Of a DNA stretch of 64,000 nt, positions 11,821 to 23,306 are shown in pieces (the first letter of the stretch is position 1; every line of letters begins with the position of its first letter). A program made the position numbers and the translations under genes. The stretch is from Coniella vitis (lineage: Eukaryota > Ascomycota > Sordariomycetes > Diaporthales > Schizoparmaceae), in the NCBI GenBank assembly GCA_011317545.1, contig WUJK01000006.1:1860001-1924000 (forward strand), written 5' to 3'. The notes under the pieces are model-generated. The model searched no databases. It was given only the letters and a program-made list of their open reading frames with translations, and was not told the origin of the DNA.

Positions 11821-12812
11821 TCTGGCTTGTTGTGTTGAGGGATAGCTGGCAGCGACTGCTTGACGGAAAAAGCAGAGCCGTGTTTTGCTGGTGGGTTTGC
11901 AGTTGACGGGTCAAAGTCTCCAGTCGGGCGGCAAGTTGCTAAGCTGCTGATGTGGTCCAACAGACCAAAAGTGAAGGATCCAGTCAGTGTCGAATGCTCT
12001 TGCTTAATTGATGACAACCTGGTAGCTTGCTTGCCAGAGGGCGCCGCGTACTCTGTACATAGTACTGTAGCTGCGGAACCCCTGGCTAGAGCACCAGCCA
12101 ATCACGTAACATGCTCGGTTCCACCGCTTTCAAGGGATTATGGCAAAAGGGATGGCCAGTCTTCATTTATTCTGACACACGCATAACCATGTGTATTTCG
12201 CGCCCATTCACTAATTAATGTGTTTTCCCTTTTTTTTTTTTTTTTTTTTTTTTTTGGCAATTCTCTACTCTAGAACGCATGGCCAAGTTCGTCTTTTCAC
12301 CACGCAAAATAAGAGCGTTCGCCTGCAGGGGTATCGACAAAGAAAATTCCGTCAAACAGCTTAACATACTCCAAACTCCCAGAACGACACAGGTCATTTT
12401 CACGCTCTCCCGCGTTTGCAGCGCAAAGAGTGCGCCTATAATCTTCTTATGCCTTTTGGAAACCATCGAACACATTGCTTGGTACTCGATATACTTTCAT
12501 GGTCACGTCAAGCAAATATCCAGCGTCTTGGCGATCGAACCTGCTGTTTGTTGTCACTCATCCCTCCCTTCGCAACAGAACATAACCCCGACGTCATTCT
12601 TTGAACACCGTTTGGAAGTCATGCCAAGGACCAGTTTCGTTTTGTATGATATATCTCCTTGTCGTTTTCTCTTTTTGTTTATTTTTGAGCAAATAGAAAG
12701 GAAAATGAAGAAGAAATAAGGAATCAAAGGGGATAACAAAAGCAAAGGATGACTAGAAAGTAGCCCATGATCAACATGGCTACGAGTGCAAATCCATAGG
12801 CCCAAGGCAGGA
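11821..12812. other. Intergenic, Yip4 promoter and PAS gene 3' flank
   Basis: Holds the Yip4 promoter (right of 11820) with one TACATAGTA copy (12056-12064) and a CCAAT box near 12095. A 26-nt poly-T run (12230-12255) follows, then DNA 3' of the PAS gene. A plus-strand open frame near 12279-12719 shows no recognisable domain and is not called. Confidence 0.5.
12230..12255. repeat. Poly-T run of 26
   Basis: An uninterrupted T homopolymer, longer than other runs in the window. Its exact length should be treated with caution because homopolymers are prone to sequencing error. Confidence 0.9.
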
Positions 12813-14911
12813 TCATGGGAAGCCTCCACGTCTACCATCAGAACGCGGCGAGCTAGCCCTATGAGAGGATTGTGAGGCAGGCACAGCTGATGTTCCCGGC
12901 GCCTCGCCGGAATCGGCCGCTCCTTGGTCATGTCTCCACGGCACTGGTGTCGAAGCTTGATCAGCCGAGAAGGAGAAGACGCTGTGTTGATGGTATGGTT
13001 GCGGCATGCTTGCATGATGATAGTAGTTGTCATCATTGCGTTGATGGTGAAAGTCTTGTCGTTGCGTGGTGTAGCTCGGGAAGTCTGACTGGTGGTCTCC
13101 AAACCCGTGCTGGTGAGGCTGACCGCCCGCATATGTTGAGTGGGCGTAATGGGAAGAGGGTCTCTCGTGCCCTAGGCGCAGCGTTTCGGCTGCCTTGCCC
13201 TTGCCATTTCCATTTCCATTCAGGTTTTGTTGATCCATAGCCGCCCAGCGTGCTGCAGCCTGATTCTCTGGAGGCTGATAACCCGAGTCGGTTGCCTTGG
13301 GATCCCAGATTGGTAGGCCATCAGGAGGCGTGGCCTCTCCCCTTGGACGACCGCGAGCATGGGACGCGAAGTTGCCGTTGATACCAACTAGTGCCCATGC
13401 AAACACGGCCACCTCGCGAATTGATTGCATAAGATGATCAATTGGCGGACCCCCCGCGGCTTGGACACTATCCCTCAACGGCATATACTGTGGTAGCAAA
13501 GGAGCCTGGAACGTGTACAGCATCTCGGGAGGCACATAGGGCTGGACTGGCTGCTGCGCCCATGGAGCAGCAAACAAGCCATTCTCAGACTCCCATGCCG
13601 GCATAGCCAGAGGTGCATGAGCATTGGGGATTGGCGGCCGAGCTCGTCTCAGAATCACCACTAACCCGTCCGAGGTGCATGACACAACTGCCTCGACCTC
13701 TACCGACGGTAGAGGCTGACGCGCATTGCGTCGCTGCTGCCCAAGCCGGACTTCCTGGCTTGCACCTCGATGACTGGGCGCAGTGATGGGGCGCCGCTGT
13801 CGTTGAAGAGGTGTTTCCTGAGCCGGTGGATTGAAGTACGAGCCCGAACCGCCGTTGGACGAGTAATGGCCGGAGCTGTCGCCACTTTCCAGCGGCAAAA
13901 GCCCCATCGCGTCGTCATCATTTTCTTCCTGCTTGATGACGGAATTGCTTGACTCTCTCGAATCCACGTCCATGGGGACGCCTAGTGCCGCACCGCCATC
14001 GTCCGAGTCGCTGTTGTTGCTGTCGCCGTTTTGATGAGTTGCGGCCCCATGGTCTTCGTCATAGTCTTCGTCTCCGTCGACCATCTGTTCCTCTTCATGG
14101 GCAAAATCCTCCTCGTCCCTTGGGTCCCGGGACCAGAAGCGCAAGTAGGCAATCGAGTCATTAGCCTTGGCGCTTTCAAGGCACTTGAGCGCCTCTGGCA
14201 AGCATCTCTCTTGGATACAACGGTAAAAGCTCTTGTCCTTGATTTGCTCTGACGACAGACCGAGCACTGAAGCAACAGCAGTCGTGGCAAACATGACTGT
14301 GAGGTTTCTCGTGAATCGATTCAAGATCAGCGCGGCGCGCGGCTCACGCTCTACTGGAGGCATCTGGAATTTGGGCGAGAGATGCTCCAACATGTGATAG
14401 CGTGGATCTCGCGGAGAAGATGAGAAAATGCGCCTGACTTGGGCACCTTCAAGTGCCCGCCTCTCGCTCCTCACACTAGGACGGTAGATGCTGACACAGG
14501 CGACCAGAACATCATGGACTACTGTGAAGCAGCACTCACAGCTGACCCATCGGCCCTGGGCTGAGAGGACCCTCACATAGTGAAGGCTGGCAGCTTTGTC
14601 GAGCAGGACCCCACGGCTATGGATCGATCTGGCATACTGGACCTCGTCCGGGTGGAAGTAATCAAAGACAGCCCTTCCATGGACGTCTTCAGGACGCCAG
14701 CCGAGGATGTCAGCGATCGAGTCTGATGCAAAGAGAATGTTGCAGTCAGGTGTGAGGTCTGTAAGTATCGTCATCAGTTTCCATGCTTCCGATCTGCCGC
14801 TGACCATTATACTGCTTCGGAAGGGCACGTGTCATGTATTGGAGGATATCGACCTGCCCAGGATATGCTTGGCTTCAACTTACTATGGATGGTCATGAAT
14901 GTGTGCTCCAT
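12813..14911 (-). CDS. PAS-domain signalling/regulatory protein (two PAS folds)
   Basis: Likely sensor or transcription co-regulator; specific function unknown. Two exons: a 28-nt start exon 14911-14884 (MEHTFMTIH) and 14758-12813, joined in phase to give 657 residues reading through HNLTPDCNILFASDSIADI. The intron is GTAAGT...CTTACAG, 125 nt. Starting instead inside the large exon would need the ATG at 14807 and would lose the TFMTIH strand that opens the first PAS fold in the fungal family. PAS A is about 1-115 (ASDSIADILGW, CCFTVVHDVLVACVSIYR); a second PAS-like fold (about 150-220) has FTRNLTVMFATTAVASVLGL. A conserved SSSPRDPRYHMLEHLSPKF links them. The rest is acidic, then Pro/Gln/His-rich and disordered. 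No GATA zinc finger or LOV cysteine motif is seen, so it is not WC-1. Confidence 0.82.
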
Positions 14912-17900
14912 TGCGACTGATAGACCGGTGGGCGTTGTTGCACTTGGTAATCCTGAAATGTCTTTGAAAAGCGCCGGTCAATGCAGGGGGAGAGTTGCAA
15001 GTCCTGAGGTAGTACGGCTCAAATGACAGCAGTCTAACAGCTAAGACAATGGCGTTTCTGACTAGTCGTTATGTCACGCTGCAACACAATTGACAGCGGG
15101 TTAAACGTGGCGGACAGATGAACGTATCACAAGCCAACACGATGGGAATTGGCTGGCGTCACTGGTGATACAAGTGTACACTAATTGGGCTTTCGAGTAC
15201 GGTAAATCGATTGCACAAATCGAACGGGTGTGGTGAGTACGTGAGATTTCGTTTCGTGACGTGTGCCAAACTTTCACTCGTGAAACCTCGTCCAAGCTCT
15301 GATAAGCTGGCAGGTTGAGAGTAGGTCGGATGTGTAGTGGGCGACAGCAATTGCGCGCCAGTCTTGAAAGGCCAGTAGCGCTTGTGATACCAGGCTTTGC
15401 CTGTCAAGAAGGTATAGCAACGGGAGCTTGGGGTTTGCTTCGTTTGGCTATCAACACAAGATGATTCAGTCGCCAAGAAGCTTCTGAAGGGCACAACAAG
15501 ATGCTAGCGCAGGCTGATTTTGAATGTGCTATTTTCCCATTGATTAGCATGGATGAAAAGCAGACGACGAAGACTGGGGGAGAACGACTAACGCTGAAGT
15601 CGATGCGAGATTGATAGATCGATCGCACGACGTGTACTTTCAAAATGTGACGGGCTTATCGATAAATCGACAAGATCTGGCGATACCGGAATAGAGTGTG
15701 TAGACTTGAGTCGGAAAACAGACGCGGGTCCAAGATGAAGCAGGTAGGCGATGATGGTGAGGCTTAATATAATCGGACACCCTAGTGCAGGGACGAGCCG
15801 CGACAAAACGACGGTACCGATGATGTGGACAGGGAAGATGCTTGCCCCCGGACAGCACGACTGTCGCGTCCGACAGCCAAGGTACGGACGTCAGCAGTGA
15901 AGTCTTTCTACAGCAGCGTCTCTGTCACGTTGCTCCTCAGCATTGGTTTTCGAACCAAGCCCTCTCAACAAGTCAAGTACCATCCGACAAGGGGCTGCAG
16001 ATGGACGCCCCCGGAAGGCCCAATCTCTTGGCGTGGAGGCGAGATGCCCATGCAGCCGCGGCGATGAGAGGGTGCCCCTCCTCCCCTGGCAATGCAACCA
16101 CATCTGCACTATATACTACTAGTACTATGTACATAGTACTATGAGCAGCGGGAAGGGGCCCCAGAGAGACAATGATACAAGAATTCGAGACCGCCATGCG
16201 CCGCGTGGACTGGAAATGATGCCGGAGGTGGGTGTGCTGGGGTTGGATGCACCATGTACCATGACGATACAATTATCGAGTCCCAGGGGTGACTGAGTTC
16301 CTGGATAGATGTGGTTGGGTCGTTAGCCAAGGCGCCCCATTGCGGCTTGGGAAAAAGAAAGTCGAGCCTGCGCTAGTGGTGACTGTACGTAGTATTGGGG
16401 CATAGTATTGGTGGGCAAATATTCACTGCTGAAGATGGAGTCGCAGAAGACCGCTCCAGGAGTTGACAGCCTTATCACTGGCACAGAAGCCATCACAAGA
16501 GTCCTTGGCCGACAAAACACAGGACGCAGAGCTGAAAGTGGCTTGTCGTCGGTGACTGTACAAAGTAGAGGTTCGCCCGCGCCGAGCCGAAGAACCGCCC
16601 TGATGCCCCAATACACAGTATTGATGCTGCACAGGCGCGAGCAACCATGATTGGTGATTCTCGTCAGAAAACTCCTCAATTGACCCCACAGTGACTTGCA
16701 TATACGGAACAATGGCTTGCGTACGATGCACCAAGCCTTGAAATGATCCGTTAGCATGGTGATACATATATAGTAGTACTTCCTGCGTCCGTGTACTATG
16801 CTATGTATACCCGAGGATCGTTTCTGGACCTTCTCGAAGTTGATGGTATGTTCATGGGTGTTCTTGTGGGCAGCAGACACATTGCAGCTATCACACTGAT
16901 ACACAGTAGTTCTCGATAGCTCCACCGTGGACATGTTGAGGCCTGCCGGTCGGATATGACAGGAGCCAAACCGCCGTAGCGTCACATGGCATGTGGAACT
17001 GAGCCTCTGCTCCAACCGTTCAAGTAGGGTTTGCGAACCAGCAGAGCGGTGGATGACAACTGGGGTATGTAGTTTGACGTCCTGTCAGATCCCACTCTCT
17101 CCACGTACGGGAAGTACGTAGCCATGGCAATCTTGGGACATCCTGGCCCAAGATGACATTTCAGAGAGCATAAAGGCCCGCCTGTGGCGCACGCACAGTT
17201 GCATAGAGCAAAAGATTCCCAAGATACGTACAAACTGTGGCTTCCTTTGTGGACAATCCCACTGCATACCATATAAGGCCGAATGCGCAGATGAACAACT
17301 TCTGTATATTGCCGAGGCACACGCGAATGGCTGATCGGCTGAGTGATTCGTACTCACTCCTTGCTCGATCGTTCGGACCGCTGACGTAGTAGCCCGATTG
17401 CAAACAAAAACCATGGCTCTCATGGAATCGATCACTAAAAGTAATCTGTTCGGGGTGGGAAAGCCAGGATGTCCAACAAACAACCGAATGCGATCCTGAA
17501 GCGAGGGATCCAATTAGGGGCAGTATCCGCGCCCTATGACTCCTCTTCCATCCTGAAATATTGATATATCAGTCTGGCAGATGTTGCCCTTCTTCCAATA
17601 CGAATACTTTTGATGATGTTTGGTAGCCTTGCAGCCTCGCTTATGTCCATTCATGAGCATGGCCAGGGCTGCGGTGTTGATCAATATTCACTTTTCTGCA
17701 AGATGGGCAACGATGGCCAAGGATCAGCCGCATCGGCAGCTCGTCATTCGCCCAAATGCTGCGCGTCCCCCGGCCTGCAATCAAGCCTCCGTCTCGGCCC
17801 GCATCGACAATTCCGACAGCCGGGTCACTAAACACTGCTTTGAGGCATTTCGAGCACGTGAAAGTGTCCATGCTTCGATGCAGATACTGTGATATCGTAC

Positions 17901-19308
17901 TTGCTGAGTGATACTGGGAATTTGCCCATATATGATATATGCCCATATAACGGGCGTATGTCGAGTTGGCCTCTGTCAAAGGTGGTGCCACTGAAAAGCG
18001 TGCGCGAATAGCAGCGCTGACGCAGGCGCCTCGGAAGCAGGGCCGTCAACTAGCGATGTCACCCAACGAGGAGTTGAAGAAGTAGCTATCGATTTGAGGG
18101 CGGCCAGTATACACGGTGCTGGCGTTGTTGAACACTCAATTGATCAAGTACTTTGGTGACTCTCGCAGACGTCTCGCACACCATTGGGCTACGCTCGGCC
18201 CTCAGCTCTGGTCTCTCAGCATCGTTGGGTCAAACAAATGGAAGGGCTGGCTGGCTGACATGAGGCTGGGCCTTTTCGGTCCGAGTAGCTTGGCGGTGAC
18301 CTTATGACTTGTCACAAGAAGCCACAGGCATATGCGCGGCGCAAATGTACAGAATAAGGGCTTCAGCATAATGCGACTGTTTGTTTGAGGGCTAGACCCC
18401 TAAAATTTTGTCGGGGCTCATGGAATGCAGCTTCCGCGGTGGGGCCGGCGCGGCCGGGGAAGACATGAGCATGTCGAAGGGACCAGGATGGGGGTCCTAT
18501 GGCACATGTCGACGTCGCGAGGCTCTCGAGCCCAGCAAGTCCTGTGCTGTTCTCGCTCCTCTGCTGGCGATCCGATCAAAGAATAGCTACTGAATACAAA
18601 ATACGCACAGGTTTCTGAGCGTACATGAAGATAAGGGCTCTGCGTCGGTCCCCGTGTACATAGTAGCTGCTGCTCCCGCCAAGGGCTGAAAGAAGCTCGG
18701 AATTGCAACGCAATGATACTTCGATTCGTGGGTTCGGTGTCGCCCGGTTTGCCATTCCGCATCGAGACTTTCATCAGCGGCGCGCCATCGCACGACGGCA
18801 AAGATGGCAAAAGATCCCGACAGGGCTATACGGCAGCTGAGAATCGTGCATCCCCATATTTCCCATGCAAGGGCCCTGCAACAGCAGGAGAAGCAACCAT
18901 GCTGCGTGGCGTTGGAGGAGCTGCGACCGGGGGGGAGATGGGAGGGCGTCGTCGCCTTGCGTCATACTGGGATTTGCTGAATGGAACTGTCAGGAGAATG
19001 CATGTTGAGCTCGCGATGAACGACGTGCATGTCAGCGAACTGTCAATACAGAGCTTTCCAGAATGCAGCTTGAGGTGGTGTGCTGGACTGGGATTTCTTA
19101 GCGAGCAAAGTTGATGAGAAGAATGCTTGGAAGTCAAATGTTCTGCCTCGAAAAGAACGCCCGAGAGTCCAAGCCGAGCGAGCCACAGGGTTAGGGTAAA
19201 CAACCCCGTTGGCATCATCAGGGTTGCAGGCCAGGGTTCACAGTGACAACCTCAAACGAATAAAACGCTGGACCTGCCATCGCACCCACAGGCTTCGCAA
19301 AGCACAGA
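14912..19308. other. 4.4-kb gene-poor region between PAS gene and EED
   Basis: Divergent flank of the PAS gene (left) and EED (right). No conserved protein is recognisable. The longest uninterrupted frame (minus, 16323-17015, about 230 codons) has no domain or compositional signature. Visible elements are a perfect 20-bp palindrome (16121-16140), related repeats near 16766-16810 and a TACATAGTA copy at 18657-18665. A long regulatory region, a non-coding RNA or a decayed insertion are all possible; the sequence does not decide. Confidence 0.5.
16121..16140. repeat. Perfect 20-bp palindrome AGTACTATGTACATAGTACT
   Basis: The 20 bases equal their own reverse complement. It is built from two overlapping, oppositely oriented copies of the TACATAGTA motif that recurs elsewhere in the window. 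It lies about 1.2 kb upstream of the PAS gene start, in DNA without a gene. Confidence 0.95.
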
Positions 19309-21510
19309 ATGCCGCCTTTGCATGGCCCAGAATGGGATTTCCCCAAGCTGCGTGCATCGTTCGGCCTCGAGGTCTGTCTGCTACCTTTTCCAAACTCATC
19401 CCCAAAAGCACAACCTGAAAATAGTAGCTGGTATATGGACCGGGGCTCATTGAGAATGTGCGCAACAGGACGACTTCAAGCATGTAAAAGACGATGAAAA
19501 GGACACTGGTGAGTCTTCACCCACTGGTGAGTTGGGGCCGGGTTCTTGCAGTCGGGGGCGTCGAGGCAGGACAGTGACTGTTTGCTGACCTTGTACTGGC
19601 AAGAATTCTTCGACGTCAAGTTCTATCCCTACGATCCCGTCGACGCAGACCCCATCTTTGCTGTGGTCAGCAAGAAGCATGTGGGTGGAGGGCCAGGCTC
19701 TGCGAGACAAGGTGGACGTGACTGATGGTTGGTTCTTTCTCCATCTAGGTGGTGATATGTCGTCTCGTACAGGCACCGGATAATGCTCTTCCCTGTGAGA
19801 TCATCAGAATCATCCGGGATGATGATGTTGGTTTGGCCCTTCCCCAACCGCTGGCTAGAACTGTCACTGACGCAAGGCCGAAACAGCCAGAAGCCCTCAA
19901 TTGTTCGTGCACATGGTCAAAAGAGCCCCAGACCGGCCGTGCATTACTCTGTATAGCTGGCAGAGATGCCAAAATTAAAGTTTACAATGTCCGGGAGGGG
20001 ACGCTGCATGCGGTTCGCTCCAACCTCACTCCCCACGTCTTTGAATGTTTCGCTGACGTATTTACAGACTCTTGTAGGACACGGAGGTGTAAGTCATGCT
20101 GCCATAGCAAATTCACAGCCAGTGTTGATCAGAGTTAGGAAATCAACGACCTTGCGACGTCCCCCGATAACCCGTGTATCATTGCTTCTGCCTCAGATGA
20201 TACGACTGTCAGGCTGTGGAGTCTAGATCCGGCCCATACCAGCCAGCCCTGTGTCTGTCTGCTCGGCGGCGAGGGTCATTCGTGGAATTTGCTGAGTGTC
20301 GTATGTCCAGGATACCTTTTTGCTTGGGGGCAGGGCAGGCTAACGCAAAAACAGGCGTTCCATAGCACTGGTCGATACGTTTTGTCCGCAGGTCACGACC
20401 AAGTTATCAACTTGGTACGTATATACCTTCAACTTCCTAACCAGAAAAATGCGACTGACTTCTTAAATAGTGGACGTTACCAGACCTGCCCACAGAGCAC
20501 GTTGACAGACCGATAGTGGTTCATTATCCCCATTTCTCGACCTCCGAGGTTCATCACGGAATGATTGACTGGTAGGCAAATCTGGGATCGTATATACGCA
20601 TGCAGCTAATACAAGACCTAGTGTCGACTTTTACGGTGACCTTATACTCTCCAAAGCCGGCTACGAATACAAAATTGTCCTATGGCGCATTGAAGGCTTC
20701 GATTCCACGGATCCTGTCCCGCCACCATCCACAGCACCCACTGTCCACGACCCAAGCCGCACCACAAGATCTGCCTTTGCCCCAACCAGTGCTCCGAGTC
20801 AGTGGATGAGGCTCTTGGAGTTCGATACTCTTCCCGAGCGCCAGCCGCAGTTTTATCTCCGCTTCAGCCTGCACCATGTGTACGGACAGCATCCGATTCT
20901 CTGCTTTTGCAACTCGGTCAATCAGATCATGATGTGGGACATGACGCGTCTCACTGCCTACCAGGATTTTGTCAATGCGCTTTGCGACCCTGAACGTGAT
21001 CCAACAGCCAAGATCGCCAAGCCACCGTGGCTTCTCCCAGCACATCACAAGCTCAAAGCCGTACCAACACCGCTCGATGCAGAAGGCGAAGAAGCGTGGT
21101 CTGCGTCGATCATGAGGCCTATTGGCTACAAGGACCCCTTTGACATTGAAAAGGTTCTACTTGCAGAAGGTTTCAACCAGCAAACAATCGCACAGTGGCA
21201 GAGCAGGTTCGATACAAGCAACCCAAACAAAAAGATCAAGCCACATAAAGTAGAGCATCTGCAGGGCAACCAATTCGTGGGCAGGCAGTCGGCGTGGAGT
21301 CCTAATGGATGCTGGTGTGTCGTCGTGGGGAGTCGCAACCATGCAGCCATCTTCCAGCGGTGGGCCAGGAATGAGCGATCTTCGAGTAGCAGGCAGAACT
21401 CGAATGTTCCGTCGGATATGCAAAGCTACCGCGGGACGCCGGCGATGGGTGGTGAGAGTGACGTTATGAGCGTGAGCGCGTCTTTTGCTCAAACGGATGA
21501 GTACACGTGA
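19309..21510 (+). CDS. eed: Polycomb protein EED (WD40 subunit of PRC2)
   Basis: WD-repeat subunit of Polycomb repressive complex 2, which deposits H3K27 methylation. Exons inferred: 19309-19371, 19469-19508, 19604-19680, 19749-20012, 20068-20088, 20139-20300, 20355-20414, 20471-20571 and 20622-21510, all in phase (558 residues). A further 60-nt in-frame intron at 19827-19886 is likely, giving 538. Signatures: EFFDVKFYPYDPVDADPIFA, KKHVVICRL, TLVGHGG, EINDLATSPDN, DDTTVRLWSLDP, GEGHSWNLLSV, AFHSTGRYVLSAGHDQVINL, WTLPDLPTEHV and VVHYPHFSTSEVHHGMIDC. The C-terminal blades (MMWDMTRL, SAWSPNGCWCVVVGSRN) precede a Ser-rich tail. Exon 5 is only 21 nt. The first two exons are least certain: they rest on a plausible MPPLHGPEWDFPKLRASF start and a weak GTCTGT donor. 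The 3' end lies 161 nt from the convergent RRN11 gene. Confidence 0.87.
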
Positions 21511-21671
21511 GTACGGGGTGTTCTTTCAAGGTCTCTTTGTAGCAGGTAGTTCGCAAGCGGTCCATAGTTGATGGAAACAGCATAAAGCTTGTATTATAGG
21601 GTCGGACACTTCACAGTTGAAAAATTGATACCATCACCACACCATCAGCACCAGCACCTGCGCATAGTATG

Positions 21672-23306
21672 TCACTTCAAGGGTAGAGACGAAAATGTAG
21701 GCAGATGACCCCATCCCGCATCCACATCATCATCGTCATCAGGCCCGTAATCATCATCGTCGTCCCCATCCCCTCGCGAGGCGTTCAACCACCGCTCAAC
21801 AAACGGATCCGCTGGCGCGCCATTTTCCTTCATCCTGACGAATAATTGCTTCGCTTTTTCATATTCCGTTTCTTTTATCGTCTTGACATGTTGCTGTTGC
21901 TCTGTGCTTCCTTGTCCATCCGGGCGTAGCAACAACGGCGCCGCTCTTAAATCAGCCATATACAGCGCCACCATCCCTCTTAGCCGTAACATTTCGATAC
22001 TGCGGTTGTACGGCGCCCTTTCCAAGAGAGTATCCATTTTCGTCTCAACTACACGCATGGCAGCCTCGGCGCGATGGCACAGCTGTGATTTCTCACGGTA
22101 GAGTCTGCGGTCCAGCGGGGTGATTAAGGCGTCGTTGCTGTTATCATCATCACCATTGTTGAAGGAGTAGGGATCATCGGCATCTCGTAGGAGGATGCCG
22201 CCGCCGCCGTCGTCGTCACCATCCGCACTGAGATTAGACCACGTGTCGGAATCCTGAATCAAATTGTCGAGGGCGAATTTGTGCTCGATCCAGACGTTGT
22301 AGAATTCGCAGCCGAATAGGACCGGGTAGAAATCGAGGTCGGATATGGCGTCGGGGTGGAGGCGATTGTAAGGGTATTGGCGGATGAGGCCTTCGAGGTA
22401 GGTGCGCAGTTGAGGCATGTTGGTTGCCGAGCCCCATCTCTTTCTTTGTGGTGGTACTTCATGCTTATTCTTATTGTTGGTGTTGGTGCTGGTGGTGGCA
22501 GTCGTTTGTGCGTTTCGAGCTTCATCAACACTCTTGGCGTGCTGCTCCTTGCCTTCGTCCTTTACAGATGAAGCACTCGATTCATCATCTCCCACAGCAG
22601 CATCGTCATCACCACCACCACCACCACCAGTAGCAGTACTGCCCACGCTCCGCCATTTGGTCTCCCCATCTCGCATCAACACCTCGGCCCCCAGACTCCA
22701 CAGCCCATTCCGCCTCAGATCCACCTCCTTGCTCCCGGCAACGGTACTCCGCCGGAGCAAGCCAAAGGCCCTTTTGGCACGCGGGATATCGCCTTCCTCG
22801 AGCGCGCGCAAGATGATTTGCGTCAGAATCCCGAGCTGTGTCTCTTGCTTGTCGCGCATGGCTCGTGCGCGGCGGGTTTTTGCTTCGTCTGCTTTTGCTC
22901 TGGCGAATTTGGACGTTGTTGCTGTTGCTGTGCTGGTATTACCGCCTCCCTCTTCGTCTTCTTCGTCATCATCATCATCTGAAAAGGAGGTATTCCCGTT
23001 GCTGTGTCTTCTTCTTCTTCTTGGTAACTCGCTATCATAGTCATACTCGTTGTCTTGGGCAGACGACCGACGACGCCCACGGCCATTGCTGCCGTTGTGA
23101 TGAGCAGCAAGAATCGGCCGATGCGGGAAATTGGCAATGTACGTGGATGGGAGCAAGTCGCTTTCGCGCAGGCCTGCGAGACGGAGTTGTTTGATGGTGC
23201 TTTGGCTGTGCGAGAGCGGGTTGATGGCGTCTGATGGGAAGGCGGCGGCGGCGCTGCTGCTGCTGTAGACGGATGCGGAGCGTTTGCGTTTATTGTGAGA
23301 GCTCAT
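21672..23306 (-). CDS. rrn11: RNA polymerase I core factor subunit Rrn11-like
   Basis: Likely subunit of the Pol I core factor needed for rDNA transcription in the nucleolus. Single exon, 544 residues, ATG at 23306. The N-terminus is basic (NKRKRSAS) followed by KQLRLAGLRESDLLPS. The Rrn11-type helical core shows QLGILTQIILRALEEGDIPR, AKRAFGLLRRS and GLWSLGAEVL (about 160-225) and, after a low-complexity acidic insert, LRTYLEGLIRQYPYNRLHP with DLDFYPVLFGCEFYNVW (about 315-360). The C-terminus has a TPR-like helix pair and ends acidic (DDDDDYGPDDDDD). Several simple Asp and Asn/Thr runs are inserted. Assignment rests on the helical core and overall order; the family diverges fast, so confidence is moderate. 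Confidence 0.75.
   Translation of the reverse strand: MSSHNKRKRSASVYSSSSAAAAFPSDAINPLSHSQSTIKQLRLAGLRESDLLPSTYIANFPHRPILAAHHNGSNGRGRRRSSAQDNEYDYDSELPRRRRRHSNGNTSFSDDDDDEEDEEGGGNTSTATATTSKFARAKADEAKTRRARAMRDKQETQLGILTQIILRALEEGDIPRAKRAFGLLRRSTVAGSKEVDLRRNGLWSLGAEVLMRDGETKWRSVGSTATGGGGGGDDDAAVGDDESSASSVKDEGKEQHAKSVDEARNAQTTATTSTNTNNKNKHEVPPQRKRWGSATNMPQLRTYLEGLIRQYPYNRLHPDAISDLDFYPVLFGCEFYNVWIEHKFALDNLIQDSDTWSNLSADGDDDGGGGILLRDADDPYSFNNGDDDNSNDALITPLDRRLYREKSQLCHRAEAAMRVVETKMDTLLERAPYNRSIEMLRLRGMVALYMADLRAAPLLLRPDGQGSTEQQQHVKTIKETEYEKAKQLFVRMKENGAPADPFVERWLNASRGDGDDDDDYGPDDDDDVDAGWGHLPTFSSLPLK

Noticed and set aside
12813..14828. PAS gene as a single exon beginning at 14828
   Set aside because: That start is GTG, not ATG, and the first part (PFRSSIMVSGRSEAWK) is intronic by splice signals; the upstream exon restores the family sequence.
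16323..17015. 230-codon minus-strand frame in the gene-poor stretch
   Set aside because: No recognisable motif, no plausible start context or conserved composition; consistent with chance.
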